Below are positions 1-13,600 of a DNA stretch of 64,000 nucleotides, piece after piece; the stretch's first letter is position 1, and every line of letters starts with the position of its first letter. Made by a program: the position numbers and the translations under genes. Source of the DNA: Knoxdaviesia capensis (Eukaryota; Ascomycota; Sordariomycetes; Microascales; Gondwanamycetaceae). Under the pieces are notes generated by a model. That model was not told the DNA's origin and did not search any database. It saw only the letters and a list, made by a program, of their open reading frames with translations. The stretch is from contig LNGK01000008.1 of the NCBI GenBank assembly GCA_001510575.1, positions 632,340 to 696,339 on the forward strand. The letters run 5' to 3'.

Positions 1-2692
1 ATTCTATCTGAGAGGAATTTTTTGCTGGCCGGTCTCCGGGACCATTACGCAGGAATCAAGTGAGCCGTAGAAAATTCCCTCTTGAACTCCCCATCCATCG
101 AAATTTTATCTTCCTCCCTGACGGAAATGGCTAAAGCTCAGACACACACGATGAATATAACACTTGCTCACATATCACAAAAATTTGGGGGGAGGAACCG
201 AGAGCACTAATCAAAATTCCTAAATAAAATCTCAAGCTTGTTTCTCTTCCCTTCCCCCCCCCCTCTTCCTCTGCAAGCTATCCGCTCGCTACGGACTCGC
301 CTATGAAGTCGACAACGGATGCTTCCCCTCCCCCCCTTTCTCCACCCTTGTAATTATCAAAGATCCCCTGCTCTATATTGCGCAACCGGTTCGCTTCCCA
401 AGTAAGGCCGATGGTCTTGTTCGTTCTCTCTCTCTCTTGCCTCTGCTGGGAGGGAACGCCTGCACTTTATGGCTTGACCATGGGTTAATGCAGTCTAACG
501 AGGCCGGCCCAGATGGAGCCCGTCTTCGGGAAATGAACTGCATATCTCTCTCACTGTCTCTTTTTTTCCTCCGCGGTGCATGTGCATGTTTTTGTACATA
601 CGGCCCCTCGGCATATAATGCAAGTGGTACCCTTGTCATAACTTTGTGTTTATTTGATGTCTCCAGCCGTACAGGCCCCCAGAATATGCCACAGATGCAT
701 TGCAGCATCATAAGGCGTTGATAATTCACATCTTATAGAACTGGTTCTTATGGTTCGTGATAAACGTTGGCGTAGAGGATGTTGCCGTTGAAGTCCCCGA
801 TCCCGCACCACAGATGGAAGGTTTAGGGATGACACTTCGGGGAAAAGATTATGTATAATAGAGTCATCCTATGAAGCAAGCACAAACTTAAGGAGAAGAG
901 ACCCAGAGAATATATACGGCAATATGCCACCACTTAAGCTGTCCTCCCAGACCAGCTTTTTGTTTTTTCACATCAGTCAGTCCCCTGCCATCAGCATCAC
1001 TACTGCCGGGGCACCACAGCGTCATCGGCTTGTCTTTGACGCACTGGCACCGTATATGTGAAGTTGTTATTGCCCTTGGAAAGAAGAGGAGGGCCTCGGA
1101 CTCGACTATTTTAGAACACCGTGATTTAGTAGTCCAGGACGACAGATAACAGAAGGGACGTTATGTTCACTATATGCACTTTTTGGAAGACTTTGGTCCT
1201 TCACCCAGCGTCGCATTTGTCGCCCCTGTGCATGCACAACGCACGAGATCGTCAAATTAAACCAACATTGGATAACTTTGACCTCTTTATGAGAGCTAAC
1301 CAGCAGCAGCAATGAACAAGTATGTAACACCTGCGATCTTGCAATCCCAGGCCGATGGAAGGCGGTTGGGAGGACTTGAACTGGACGAAGAGATGATAAG
1401 AACCGGGGAGAGCCCTGAACCTTATCTTTTTTTTTTCTTTTTCTAACATTACAGCCATTTCAAACTAACTGTTGAACCGCCAATATTGGTTGGGTCTTCG
1501 TGTTATAGCAGAGGTCTCTCTCCGCCCCCCTCCCGAAGATTTGTTTCCCGGGTCCCGGCTGTGCGCACTTTAAGAGTTATCACGTCTTTTAAGATTTGTT
1601 TCCCCATCACAGTTGCGCTCAGTCTGTGGGTTTAAATACCGTATCAGTGTTTGTTTCGTTTTGGTACGGGTGAAACGGGGAGTGTGGAAAGGAAATCATT
1701 TAACAACCCCCAAGGATTCCCAGTTTCCCACTTCCCACCACTCCAGAACAGGGCCCGGCCCTGTCAGGTTTTCTGTTTTGGCTCGCTGTTATGCTGTTCA
1801 TGAGTTCATGTTCACAGTATCAGGGTACCAAACGTTTCGTAAAACTCACTCTTAAGTCCGCCGTAAAACATAGACGTCGCCCGCGGGACTCGGACGCGCT
1901 ATGTCAGTTCCCTAACGGCCTAGCATTTATGCTTTTGTTTCTGTGACTGTCACCGTTCGATAGATTCAATATTAATCTGAAATTAGTCGGTGGATTTAAC
2001 GTTAGCCCCCTTTACTACTTTTTTCTTCCCGACCGACTCGCTAATTTGTGTTTTAACGCCCTCAGCTTCGCATGGGCACCCACCCAGGTGCGGCTTAGTG
2101 GCAAGAGGGCCAGCACACAAAACGAGCCAGATAATCCAAACAGGCAAGTGGATGGATGCCCTGCTTTGAAGCATATCCAAATGAGGCTCAGTATCTCCGT
2201 ATAATACGAGTTGGACATCCTTTTGGTGCCGTCGTCTTCTCCCTGACTGAACAAGTGGACACTCTCGTCCTGCCAAACCGGATGTCTGTCAGTGCGGGAG
2301 AACCAGAAGAACTTGAGTGGCACAAGTGAAGTGATCCGGACAATGCCCCTTCCTCCATGGAGTAGGTTACTTGTGCCCTTGTGTGCCCTTGCGCTGGATT
2401 TCGTCGAAGGGCCTATAACCTGGTCCCCAGCCGCAGGGCTCCGGGCGGGGCAAGGCCAGGGAAGGGGGGTGTGTGTTCTATTTTCTGACTTACAAAAGGC
2501 CGCTGGGTGATGGAAGGGAAAGCTGAGGGAATAGTTCCTTTTTACGAGTTTCTGATCGCCGGGCCCAGGGAGACAAAAAGAAGGACGGGAGAAAAGTTCT
2601 CTTGCTGATCCTGTGCTTCAGTGGGCTAAGACTAAGATGCTCCGTAAATACGGTAGTTGTGACAGGGGAGAAGGCGGGATCCGTGACTGTGC

Positions 2693-2704
2693 TTAGGGTT
2701 AGGG
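2693..2704 (+). repeat. Two telomere-type TTAGGG units
   Basis: Two TTAGGG units in tandem lie in otherwise gene-free DNA. They match the usual filamentous-fungal telomere unit but are far too short for a telomere. They could be an interstitial relic or a binding site for a telobox protein. Coordinates are accurate to one or two bases. Confidence 0.5.
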
Positions 2705-3586
2705 TGGTGAATTGTCAAATAAACAGAGCGTCATTTCCCCCACTGTCGCGTAACAGGCGGGAGGTCCACTTAAAGGAACAACAATGAGCTGGATCAGACT
2801 TGGAGAAGTCATAGCCACTCGTAAGTTGGGAGTAGATCGGCTTTATTTTCCTGTCATCCACTGAAGTGACAAAATATAATACATGGAGAGGATCGGATCT
2901 AGCTCATAAAAGAATGAACTGAGGAGCACCAGAATAATGGAACAGATTAAAATCAAGTCTCCCCTAGGTAGGATATATAATACTGGTGGTATTATGGATA
3001 GGCGGCTTCTTTTATCCCATATATGCAGGTTCCATGCTGTTTGCCGCCTGCGACATTGCGATATGCAGATGCAAGACGGAAGTGCCACCTTATGCAGTCT
3101 GGGTTATGCAGATCTAGACCAACATCGACTTGTACAAGTTGTGCGACATTGATATGCAGCCCCCCAGTTTCCAGTCTTGGGACATACTCCGTACAGCACC
3201 AAGATTGAAGAGATACCCTCAAAGTGGCATGCGATGACCAGCTCTCTCCACGAGCGATAGAAAAAAACCGAAATTATTATTTCAAATCGCAGATGATAAG
3301 CCACACAAACAGTCAAGAAAAAAAGGGGGCCATAGATACGAAGTCATCAGTTCATCTTGCGAGGAAATGAAGGGTGACTTCCAACTATTTACTATCCGAC
3401 GTGCATATGAGCTAATGCTGCAGGTGTTCCAGCCCCGATGTTCACAGCTCTGGAGGATTCGCCCAGAGACATCCACAGTTTTCACATCTCGAGATGTGGA
3501 ACATCGCATCGACATCTGTTACGGCTGGAGGCTCTGGGAGCTCGTTATGTGACACACGGGCAGACAGAGAGGAAACAGACTCTCAG

Positions 3587-3608
3587 ACACACACACACAC
3601 ACACACAC
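3587..3608. repeat. AC dinucleotide microsatellite
   Basis: About eleven uninterrupted AC units. It is followed about 100 bp later by a G/A-only tract on the plus strand (around 3700-3790). No gene is visible around it. Confidence 0.9.
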
Positions 3609-6600
3609 AACACAAAAAGTCAAAGTGAACTACATCTATTGAGGAAGGGTGACATCCCAAACAAAGTGATATTGGCGTTACAAACAAAACACACGCAAGG
3701 CAGACGAAGGGGGGGAAGGGAAGGGAGGGGAAGGGAAGGTAAAAGAAGTGGGGGGAAAGGGAAGAAACGAGAGCACGCGCGGGAGGAAAATGACACAAAA
3801 ACCAACACGACAAGAGAGACGAGCGCGCCAGTAACCGGATGACGAAAATGACGAAATCCGGGTAGGCAAGTCAACAGATTTAGAGTTGGGGGTGGGAGAG
3901 CAAGAGAGCGAGCGTCGACGGTTAATGTTTCGCGGTGACGGTAACGGCGGCGGTGGGTTCTGCTGAGATTATTATCTGGAAGGGTTATAGATTATTGGCA
4001 AAGAGAACGAAAAAGAGAGGCAGACAGACACAGTTACCTTTTGAGTAAGACAAGACACACATCAAAAGCACGCCGCCCTGAACTGGAGACGTGAGCAACC
4101 GGTGTCTCTTCCCACCCCACAAACTCGATACGTTTCCCCCGTTTCGGGCGCTGGAACACGGAGACACGCTGATTGTGTGCAGATAGGGGAACCTGCGATA
4201 GATGTGTGCGTGCCCGGGATAGGTAACGTGAATCCGTAATGTGTTAGATATGACAGATCGAAGAGGGTTTCTATGATACATAGAAACCAGCCGGCGGTGA
4301 CCGAGACCTGAAGGAGACAAGACACAAGCACGGTGGTTTAGATAGCCATCCTCACACCCTCATGGTGAGGCTACGTGCAGTTTCTGGAGGAGCGATGCGA
4401 CACGGGGATCCCTTCTAGATGCTTTTCCCGAACCAGAAAACAAACGGGTGGCACCCTTTCATAGGAGCCCGTGATATTGCGGTCGAGGCCGATATGCTGC
4501 TGTTCTTATGATATAGCCTGCGGACATCGACTATTGCCGACCCTCTCTCTCTTCTCCCAGCTGATAATGCGTGCAGCGGCCAAGTGAATCGATTCGGTGG
4601 ATAGCCACATACAATACGTTCGAACAGAAGAGACACCCAAAGAGCGTTGTGCAACGCCAAACACCAACACGGGGGGGGTGGAAGAGGTGTACTGGAAAGC
4701 CGGGACGTGATGTCTGGTACTCCTCCTACTCAGGTGCTGCACGGGTTGATGCACACTGTATTAGAAACGACAGCTCTCGGTACCCAGCTCTGTAAAAGAT
4801 AAGCCAACAGAACGTAAAAGCAGCAGCATCTCTGTCGGCTGCAGTCCCTTTCCAGTATGTTCATCCCTCTTTCTCCCTATCGTTTCAATCTCTCTGAAGA
4901 GCCCTCAGCAACGACCGACCTTTGAAAAGTCCGGGGATGGGCGTTTTCCCTTTGTGGCAAGGCACAGAAAACAAGAATCATTTACGGCGACATTCACATA
5001 GCCCAGACAAAAAAACAAAAACCAATCCAGCAAACCAAACGCAATTTAAAACCATGCACCACCCACACACAAACACCCACGTTACTCGCGTTTGAACCGG
5101 GCTATGATTTCATGGTTCCCTTCAACAAATCCTGCTTCTTCGGCGGTTCCCTCTCGTTTCTGTCATTTCTGGACTTCTTCGCTCGCCCCTGTCATCCATC
5201 CCCTTTCCTCCATAATATCAACCAGATGTTGTCCTTCTCTGCTCTCTCTTCTCTCTGTGATGTCCATCCTGTCCCCCCTGATGCCTGAAGTCTCTGTAGC
5301 GTGTCCCCGGCGCCTCTTTTTTCCCCCTTGGACTCTCGAGTGGGGGGTGTGTTTGTCGGAGTGAAAGGGTAAGGGGTGTGAAAGAGTAAAGGGTGTGAAA
5401 GAGTAGGGGTTGGGCCGTTTCTTCCTTGGGTGACGCCCCCCCCACCCCAGCAAATTTGAGATGTTCTCCCGCCCGTGGTAAAGCTACCGTAAACTTCCAT
5501 TCCAGTAAATCCTGGAAAAAGAAAAAAAAGTCCTCGGTCATAACTTGTTTAGTCTCTGTACGACAAGTATCTGTCAGAGTAGAAATCACAAGCCAATCAG
5601 GGGGTCTTTGGGTCTGGCCGTTCAGGATTAGTTCACCTCTGGTAGTCTGAGGGTATGCCGAGAAAGGTGCAAGTCAAGATGCTATTACTCGACGAGGCAA
5701 GACATCTTCAGCAACTGAGCCTTTGTCCTTTGGCTTTCATCTTGCAGAAGCTGTCTGACCCCCCCCACATGGTCGACCTGTTGCTTCTCCTCGTATCATG
5801 TTCAGTGCTCGCCTGAGACCGAGTCTCCCCTATGCCAATGGAGCCTTTCCACCTCCATCCTCGTCAAATGATCCCACTATCCGGGCCAAGCTCCCCCCTC
5901 TTTTCCCCCCAAGAACAACCACCACGAACAGAAATTACCCTTTATTCCTAGCACAGCTTAGCACTGACCTGGCGGCTGCTAGAAACTATCGACATAGACT
6001 AAGCCGTTCTCTAGTGCACCAGGAACAGGCTACCGACTTGAATGGATGGGACGGATACACCCTCCAGATGTAGGCCGAGTGAAAACAAAAAGGTGATTGA
6101 TCATAAGCAATGAAGTGGATTGGCAGATATGAAATATGAGGGAACACGGGAAGGGAAGGAAAAAAAAGCAATTATGCTGTTGGCTCAGTCGCTTGTGACC
6201 GACAGCTCGCCATCATTTGTCTGGTGTGTCTATTTTGAGCCCGAATGGTAATCTACGAGTGGTTAGACACCCGCGGCCTCACAACCTGTTCTTCTTTGCC
6301 TTTCTTTTCTTGTCTGCCATATATTGTTCAGATTGGCTTCCTGTTTGAATCGCTCTTCCTAAACCGCGCACACCCCGTCTAGTGCCCTCAACCGCACTAT
6401 CAAGTAACAGATTCAGAGGCACAGCACAGTCCCCTCACCCCGAGAACTTACACAGACGCCACGATGCAAAAGGGCTGCTAGTGCTACTCCTGCGTCTAAC
6501 ACCTCGGGCTTCTCTTAGCTGCAGCCAGCGAGAGAGCGAGGTAGACTGGGGAATAATGAAATGAAACAAGACGATCACCTAACCGTGTTTTGTAGCTGAG

Positions 6601-6820
6601 TACCGCATGTAACCTCGCAGAACTGGAGCCATGTTTCTCTTCCTTATAGCAAGGCTGCCAACGCAAGGTCTCCCTATGCTCAGCGTCTGCAGGTTCTCTT
6701 CTTGAATCAGCTGCAAATGAGTCTTGTAAATTAGATCTAGCCCTTTTGAATCGTGGAGATAGATCCATTATTTACGGCCCAGTAATTAAAATGACAGCGT
6801 AAAACAGGATCCAACACAGG

Positions 6821-6842
6821 TGTGTGTGTGTGTGTGTGTGTG
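6821..6842. repeat. TG dinucleotide microsatellite
   Basis: Eleven TG units, directly followed within 150 bp by two GTACTGTAC-type palindromes (6891-6910 and 6979-7001). Confidence 0.9.
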
Positions 6843-6978
6843 TTTGTGCATTTTTATACACCACCACCTTGTAGGGAGTCAGAGTAGCAACAGTACTGTA
6901 CAGAACGTACCTGGTTCAATCGAATGGGCACCAGGACTCTTCCTTCCTTTCCCGACGCGCTTGACGCTGCCTGTGCGT

Positions 6979-7001
6979 GTACAGTACTGTACAGTACGTA
7001 C
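6979..7001. repeat. GTACTGTACAGTAC palindromic motif
   Basis: The 14-base motif GTACTGTACAGTAC is its own reverse complement. This copy is extended by further GTAC units. Related copies lie at 6891-6910, 8867-8900, 28705-28717 and 29290-29304. They are in intergenic DNA only. They may be short inverted repeats able to form a hairpin, or a repeated protein-binding site. Confidence 0.6.
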
Positions 7002-8866
7002 TTTTCCCTGTCTCCTCAGGTGCAGCCGGCCGGCTCCTTCCAAATTGCCTGCTCTTTCCACTTCGTTCGTCTTCTCTTCCTTTCCTTCACGCCTGTTCTT
7101 CCTTCCCGGCTTCCCCATGACTAACAAAAGAACGAGGCCACTCAAACCCTATCTCACTCCTTCCGTTCGGCTCTCGGATATGCTCCTTCTCTCTCAGAAT
7201 TTAGCTCCTCTCGCACCTAGGACTGACTGTTCTGATATGTTCATATACCTCGTATGTGCATACTGCCTGCTCTCAATACTCGTTACGTGCATATCCTGAC
7301 AAACACATGCGACATGGATTAGACTTCCGCCCTCTTGACTCTTTTTTCCTTTGTTTTTTTCTCACACACTCCCCTTTTAAAGGATCCAAATCCTATCTTC
7401 TGCGCTCCTCAGACACACACCATATGCAGCCACATTGTCTCTCATTCTCCTCTTCAACTCGTGCACATACACGCGCGCACACACTCTATCCCGTGCCCTC
7501 GGACGCTCACACTCCCTGATATACAGTAAATGTTGGCACAAACACTGCGAGACCACTCAATTCCACGCAGCACCAACTCTCGGTCCGGATCGTTTCCCGT
7601 CCCATGAATGGCTGGTTCCATACGTGGAGTTTTTGCCTTGGACACACTCTCTGGTACAAACTCTGCCACAGACACTCACGGGATCTTCTATGTACTGTAA
7701 GTTCTGTATGGTACGAGGAACAACTCATTCCCAAGCAGTTGCGGGCTTGACTAGGGGATTCAATGCTTGGGTTGGACACATATCCACTGTTGTGCGGCAC
7801 CAAAAAGGGAACCGACTGACGCCCACCACCTCCCTCACTCAGTCCAGAATCTCAACCGCATAGCCGACCGCCGAATAGCTTCACACCCTCACACCCCCGT
7901 CCGAGTCCTGGTCGAGCTTGTTTGCTCGAACACCGACCTGCCAGACAATCCGTCTGAACAGAACAAGACACCGAAGCACTGTATGTCCTTACTACTCTTC
8001 CTAGATACGGCCGGGTCCGTCCTCCCTCACACCTGTGGCCAGCTGCACTGTACAGCACTACCTGCATCTCCAGATGCACCTCTTTCAACTCTTGCGTGCA
8101 CAGTGCAGCACAACAGATAGACACATACACTTATCCACCACACCATCATCCCAGCACAACACTCATCGGATTAATGCCCACAATCCTGTACCTACCATAC
8201 ACCACCGTACACGCCCCCACCATATGTCTCCCTATCTGGTTCCGTCAGCGCCTTTCCCTTCTTCTTCCTTCGCTAACACCCCGTCTTCCCGCCTGTGTCT
8301 CCCACAATACCCCCTTTTCTTCCTCAAACCTGAGTATTAGCTCTTTGCCGCACAGGTATCTGGCTCCATATATCTACACATGCAGGTGCATTTCCCTATA
8401 TTTGAAGAGTGTCTGCTGTACTGTCCATGCCTATATGGCGATCTACACGACACACAGGATGTTTCTATCCCTGCCTACCTTCACCCATACCTGAACTTGC
8501 CTCCCTGAAGCCGGCTATAGCCTCCTCCACACTCTCGGCCTTTCTCTCTGTCTCTTAACACGGCGGTATCATCGCTCACTGACCACGAACGAGACAAAAG
8601 CCCCAACTTGCAGATCGATCGGAGGCACGGAAACAAGCCTGATCTGCCACCCCCGTCTTCTCTCTTCCACCCCCCCACCCCCCGGCCTCGGGAGAGCCTA
8701 GCTAGTAGCCACGATACCAGAACCAGAGCCTTTTCCCATCTTACCTTTTCGGCCGTCTTCGTTTGCGCCTCTTCGCTCCTCTGGTCTCTCCCCTGTCTGC
8801 TTTTCTCTTTCTTTTCTTCTCTTCCGCTCTCCTCCCTGCCTCCCCGTCCTATCCACTTCGAGCCTT

Positions 8867-8900
8867 GTACTGTACTGTACAGTACTGTACTGAACGTAAC
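8867..8900. repeat. GTACT tandem run with central palindrome
   Basis: Five GTACT or GTACA units in a row form an almost continuous self-complementary segment, with the perfect 14-base palindrome at 8872-8885. It is the longest copy of the motif in the window and lies in gene-free, CT-rich DNA. Confidence 0.65.
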
Positions 8901-10358
8901 ACCCTTCCCCGACCACAACCGATATCCTACTGTACAAGCTCTACACCGTACACCATTGTCCAGCATCTCACACTTCTTGCCTATGCAACCCGCTCTGGAC
9001 ACACTTCACACGCAAGCGCAGGAGTAATTTAAAAACAGGGTCTTCGCAAACAACTGCAACCTATACAGAACACAGCTCAACTTGCTTCTTCAGCTTTCAT
9101 GTCTCCTGGTAAAGGCGGCATATTGGGCCCAGCTCCAGCTCTGCCGTTCCCGTTCGAGCCCATTTCCCATTAGACGACTCCTAGTGTTCTGCAAGTTACA
9201 TGCAGGAATATATTCCATCCACCACCACCTGCTCCTTTCTTCTCTTTTCTCTCCTCTTTTCTCCATCCCCTCGCCCCCCCTGTTTATCTGTTTATGGGTG
9301 TTCCATACATTGAATCTCAATACTCTTTTATATTGACTCGGCGTATGCGTCTTGATTTCTTCTTGCAAAAGGAAAGAAAAGGAAAGGCGAGAAATAAAGA
9401 CTAGGGCCTGATCTTTTCCCTTCATCTGGATTCATTTTTATATTTCGCAATATTTCATTTGCCTTAGCGACTGTGGTCTCCATCAACGAACAGTCCATCA
9501 GCTACGCGAGAGAGAAGTTGGGGTCTTCGTGGAGTTGATCCACCCCCCCCTCATCCCACCCCTTTCGAACCAAAACCGCAGAGTCGAACGCGAGCATCAT
9601 CCCACTCCCTCGCCAAAACCAGAGTTCTCACCATTGACCTGGACCTAGTGGTGCACTGTATTGCATGTATACCACCTAGGCTCCTTGGACCGACTGTTAC
9701 CATCATCTTGCTTGTCAATATTTCTCTCTCTTTCTCGATCCGTCTCTTTCTCTCTCTCTCACTTCCCGCATGCCACTCGGCCTCTACGAATCCACCTCTT
9801 GCACCTCTCCATCCGAACACACACACAGGGATCTCATTGTCCAGCTGGTCCACTACTACCTCTGGACTGAAGCCTTGGTCAGTTCTCACTCTCCTGATTC
9901 TCTTATTTTCTTCGTCTCTGCCATCCTTGATTATACGCCGAAAATCCATCACGGGCCTTTCGATCGTCAGTGCTCTCTTTATCGACCCCAAAAATAAGTT
10001 CCTTCAGAAACGTGAAAAAAATTTCTCCTTGCTCGGTGGTGTCTGTTGTCCAGGTTGTCCAGGTAGAGGGGTCAGGCAGGGCCTTTTGCTCTCGGAGCCG
10101 ATTCGTGGTCCTGACTTGGCTTCTGTTTCTGCTGGTTGGGATTCTGGCTGCATATTGCCACTACAACTCTTCTGCAGGTATTAGTACTGCTACCACGGCC
10201 AGATTTCTGCACCACTTCCTTCTTTACCATATATCTCCTGTCATATCCATTTTCACTCCTGCATGGTTGTGTGGCCTTCTACCTCTTCCTCCTCCCAATT
10301 CATGTCCCCTATATCTCGCTTCTTCCCAACTCCATCCAACCTTCTGATCTGAATCTCA

Positions 10359-10364
10359 TATAAA
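10359..10364 (+). promoter_or_regulatory. TATA box of the Zn2Cys6 gene
   Basis: TATAAA lies about 265 bp before the ATG at 10625 and is followed by pyrimidine-rich DNA, the usual layout of a fungal core promoter. An out-of-frame upstream ATG occurs at 10510. Confidence 0.4.
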
Positions 10365-10624
10365 CAACACCCTTCGCCATTTTATATCATCTTGTTCGAA
10401 ATACTCTACCTCCAATATTCACAAGAAGAGAGACTGCGGCCGCACCTTTTCTCGCCTTTCTTCTTTTCTCAACTGCCATATTCTAATCTGATCTCACCTG
10501 GCCTACTGAATGTTTCCTGGAGTTACTGCATTTACCAGCCTTTTTTCATTTGCCTTTTGGTTCACTTGCCTCTATCTTTTCCTCAGCAAAATACCCGCAA
10601 TTGAAACGGGAAGATTCGGTGTCG

Positions 10625-13600
10625 ATGTCTGCCGCGTTTATATCTCCCGTCTCGCCCCTACCCGCCTTCTTCTCTTCATCCTCCTCTCCAGGACATCGCT
10701 ATCACCCGAACAACCACCACAATACGTCTGAGAGTCAACACCAGCATCTTCACCACTACTCCTCGTTACCAGGTCACTTGCCGCTGCCGCCACCGGCGCC
10801 GCCAGTCTCCTCTTACTCAAATTACGGATCAGATTCTGCAATTCGAAGATATCCGGCATCGTCATTGTCTGCTTCTAACTCGTATTCACGGCCGGGGGAA
10901 CTGGCCAACTACGGCAGTCCTCACTCGGCAGCGTCGTCAGTCACAGACAGTCCCTCCGTTGCGCGGTCTTCTCTGCAATCTTGGCCATACGCAGCTTCAG
11001 TGTCTTCTGTTTCTTCAGCGACGACGACAACCACTACGACCCGAAGTGACGCCGCTTTCAGTCCGACCATTGTAGCCCCGACCACGACGCCGGCAACTTT
11101 GCCTCGCCCGGCATTCTGTTCACATCTAGCCACTCAGGCAGAGACGGCAGCGCCTACGACTAGATCAACGACCTCACTCTTGCCCGAAATGTCTCACCCG
11201 CACCATCGGCAGCCTCATGGTGGCAATAGCACCAACAACTCCGATCCCCGTCACCACCAGGTTTCTGCTGCATCGCTTCCACCGCCTCCCCCTCCCATGC
11301 AGCCTTCTCTTTCACAGTCCCAGTCGCACCAATCCGCACTACCACCGCCGCAGTCGTCAGGCTACTCCCTTCCTCCAAACTATGCGCCAGCAACATCTCC
11401 ATACGGCTACGGATCGCCAACTTCGGCAATAGGCCCTCCCCCCGGTCAGTATCCAGTAGGTGAACAGTACCGTGGACCACCGGGTGGACCTCCAATGTCG
11501 AGCCGAAACGATATGGCTCCGACCGGCGCACTTCCGAGCATTCGTACCATGGACGGCACCTCAGGCCCAGAGACATCACCAACGACAGTAACAAGTGGCA
11601 TGATGGTACCTCAAGGGCCGACACAACAGTATCACCAGCAGCCACCGCAACACCTCCCTCCCCCGAGTCATCACCAGAATCAACACAACCACGGCCATCC
11701 GCATCATATGTCTCACCTTCCGAATCCTGGCGTGATGGGGATGCCGATGGGATCTGGACCCGATATGGCGTACTACCAGCACATGCAACATCAGGGACAC
11801 GGAGTACCGCCGCCGGGCAGCATGGGGTTCGGGCCGGCATATTTTCATTCACCCGAAGCCATGGCGCGGTATGCCATGGGCGCTCACAATGCACGACAAC
11901 TTCCACGAGGACCAAAGAAGGTGAGAAATCCGATATCTGTTTTGTTTTCTCCAGGGGGAGGGGACTGTGCAAGTCTGGGAGAGCCCTGATTACCACCAAA
12001 TCTGGACTCTCCTATTGTGGTCGTTATTGGCTAATATTTCTAATGCGTCTCAGGAGATCAAGCGACGAACAAAGACCGGGTGCATGACATGCCGCAAACG
12101 AAGAATAAAGGTTTGTAGAAATGACTTCTGTCTTTTATCTTGCCCCGTATCCCAAACGCGACACTCCCAGTTATATTTCCCGCCCATTAGTGTTCAAGTG
12201 ATCAACTGCAGTTCCACTGGAGGAATTATCTTGTACGAGTGTTACAGACATAATCACCTGGAGAACAGAAATGGGGGGGCATCGGTTCATGAGAGCGACT
12301 GGACCATGATCATACGGACGCCGCGACCAGCGACAGCATAACTTTCAACTCCATTTCGAGACGAACGACGAGAGACACCACGCACTCGACTGAAGTGCGG
12401 CGGGGGGCTTTGATAACCTCCTCAACGTATAACCACTGGGCTCCATAGACGAAGCCGTTCAGATGATCGCATCGCAAAGCTTCACCAATCTCGGGCTTGA
12501 AAATAGCACCCCAGCACATGGCGCGTTCGAGTTTCAAGGACTTGCACCGGGCCGACGGCGAAAATCCGAGTGACTTGCATCAAACAAAACGAATGTTCCC
12601 GATGCCGTCAAATGTCATGTCGTCAGGGTTGTTTCGCCAGGTCGTCTTGTCCTCCCTGGCCGACGGCCCCCCTGGCCGAGATTCCCTGAACACCGGTGGT
12701 CTGTGGGTTCCGGCGCTTATCTCGATTCCTAGTCTGTCTCGGATCCATGCTGGACGACCGACTGTTTCTTCTCGATCGTGGAATTGTTCTCTGTGTTTCA
12801 TCCCCTTCATCTTGTCAAGACATATAACCGTTATGCACGCATATGGGAAGCCCCTAAATGCCAGAGGCCCTGTTAGCCCCAAACCCTTTTTTCTGCAACC
12901 CCTGATAAACCCTAAGCCATACACAACTTAGCGGGAAAATAGGAAGTGGCTGGTGGCGGCAAGGACCAATCACAAGAGGGCTTCCAAATTTGGGGTTCCT
13001 GCCTCTTTTTTAACCCTAATGGCCATTCCAAAATCACCAGTTTGTTGATGTTTCCTCGCATCCACAAAATACATGCAAAGCAAAAGCACCAAAACACGCC
13101 CAAAGAAAAACAAAAGCAAAAATAATATTATGCTATGATTTTTCTGGATACGAGTACCTCATTATATAAATAGAGGCCTTCAGTTTCTTTTCTCCTTCGT
13201 CCCTCTCTTTTTTTTCTCCCTTCGCACACAACTTTTTCTCCATCTTCGTCTCCAAAATTTCTATCGTCGGTTTTATCCTCTACTCCTCTCTTTCCCTCTC
13301 ACTATTCTCTAAGTGTATTAAAGATTCATTCTTTATTCCTTCGAGCCTAGTTCAGGCTTCCACCACCCTTCTCCTGCACTTCTCTCTTGATTCTAGTGTT
13401 CGTCTGCCCCAACCACTTCCCTTTTATCTCGTATCATATTGGAGCTCCTGTTTATATCAGATACTCGGGCATTCATATGATATGAACTGCTAAGTGGGCT
13501 AAATAGTGTTTACTCTTTTTTTCTCTCGACTCTCTTTATTTGCTAACACTTAACGACTATACCTAGTGCGACGAGGGACATCCCACCTGTAACAACTGCA

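Larger units (their letters stand above)
1..10624. other. Long gene-free stretch with low-complexity DNA
   Basis: I see no open frame here with recognisable domains, spliced coding structure or convincing codon use. The ORFs present are short and in both strands are rich in S, P, R or T from CT-rich DNA. The stretch contains homopyrimidine tracts (notably 4,860-5,900 and 7,300-10,600), an AC microsatellite at 3587-3608, a TG microsatellite at 6821-6842, a purine tract at about 3700-3790 and several GTACTGTAC palindromes. The last kilobase is probably promoter and 5' leader of the transcription factor that follows. Non-coding RNAs cannot be excluded. Confidence 0.5.

Noticed and set aside
3587..3842. 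ORF of 134 codons through the AC microsatellite and purine tract
   Set aside because: Its His/Thr and Gly/Arg/Lys composition is simply the translation of simple repeats.
5080..5110. Possible tRNA B-box (GGTTCAAAC on the minus strand)
   Set aside because: Flanking bases cannot form a T-stem and no A-box or acceptor stem was found at the right distance.
11160..11999. Minus-strand ORF of 279 codons opposite exon 1 of the transcription factor
   Set aside because: No domain; the plus strand joins to a complete zinc cluster by normal introns.
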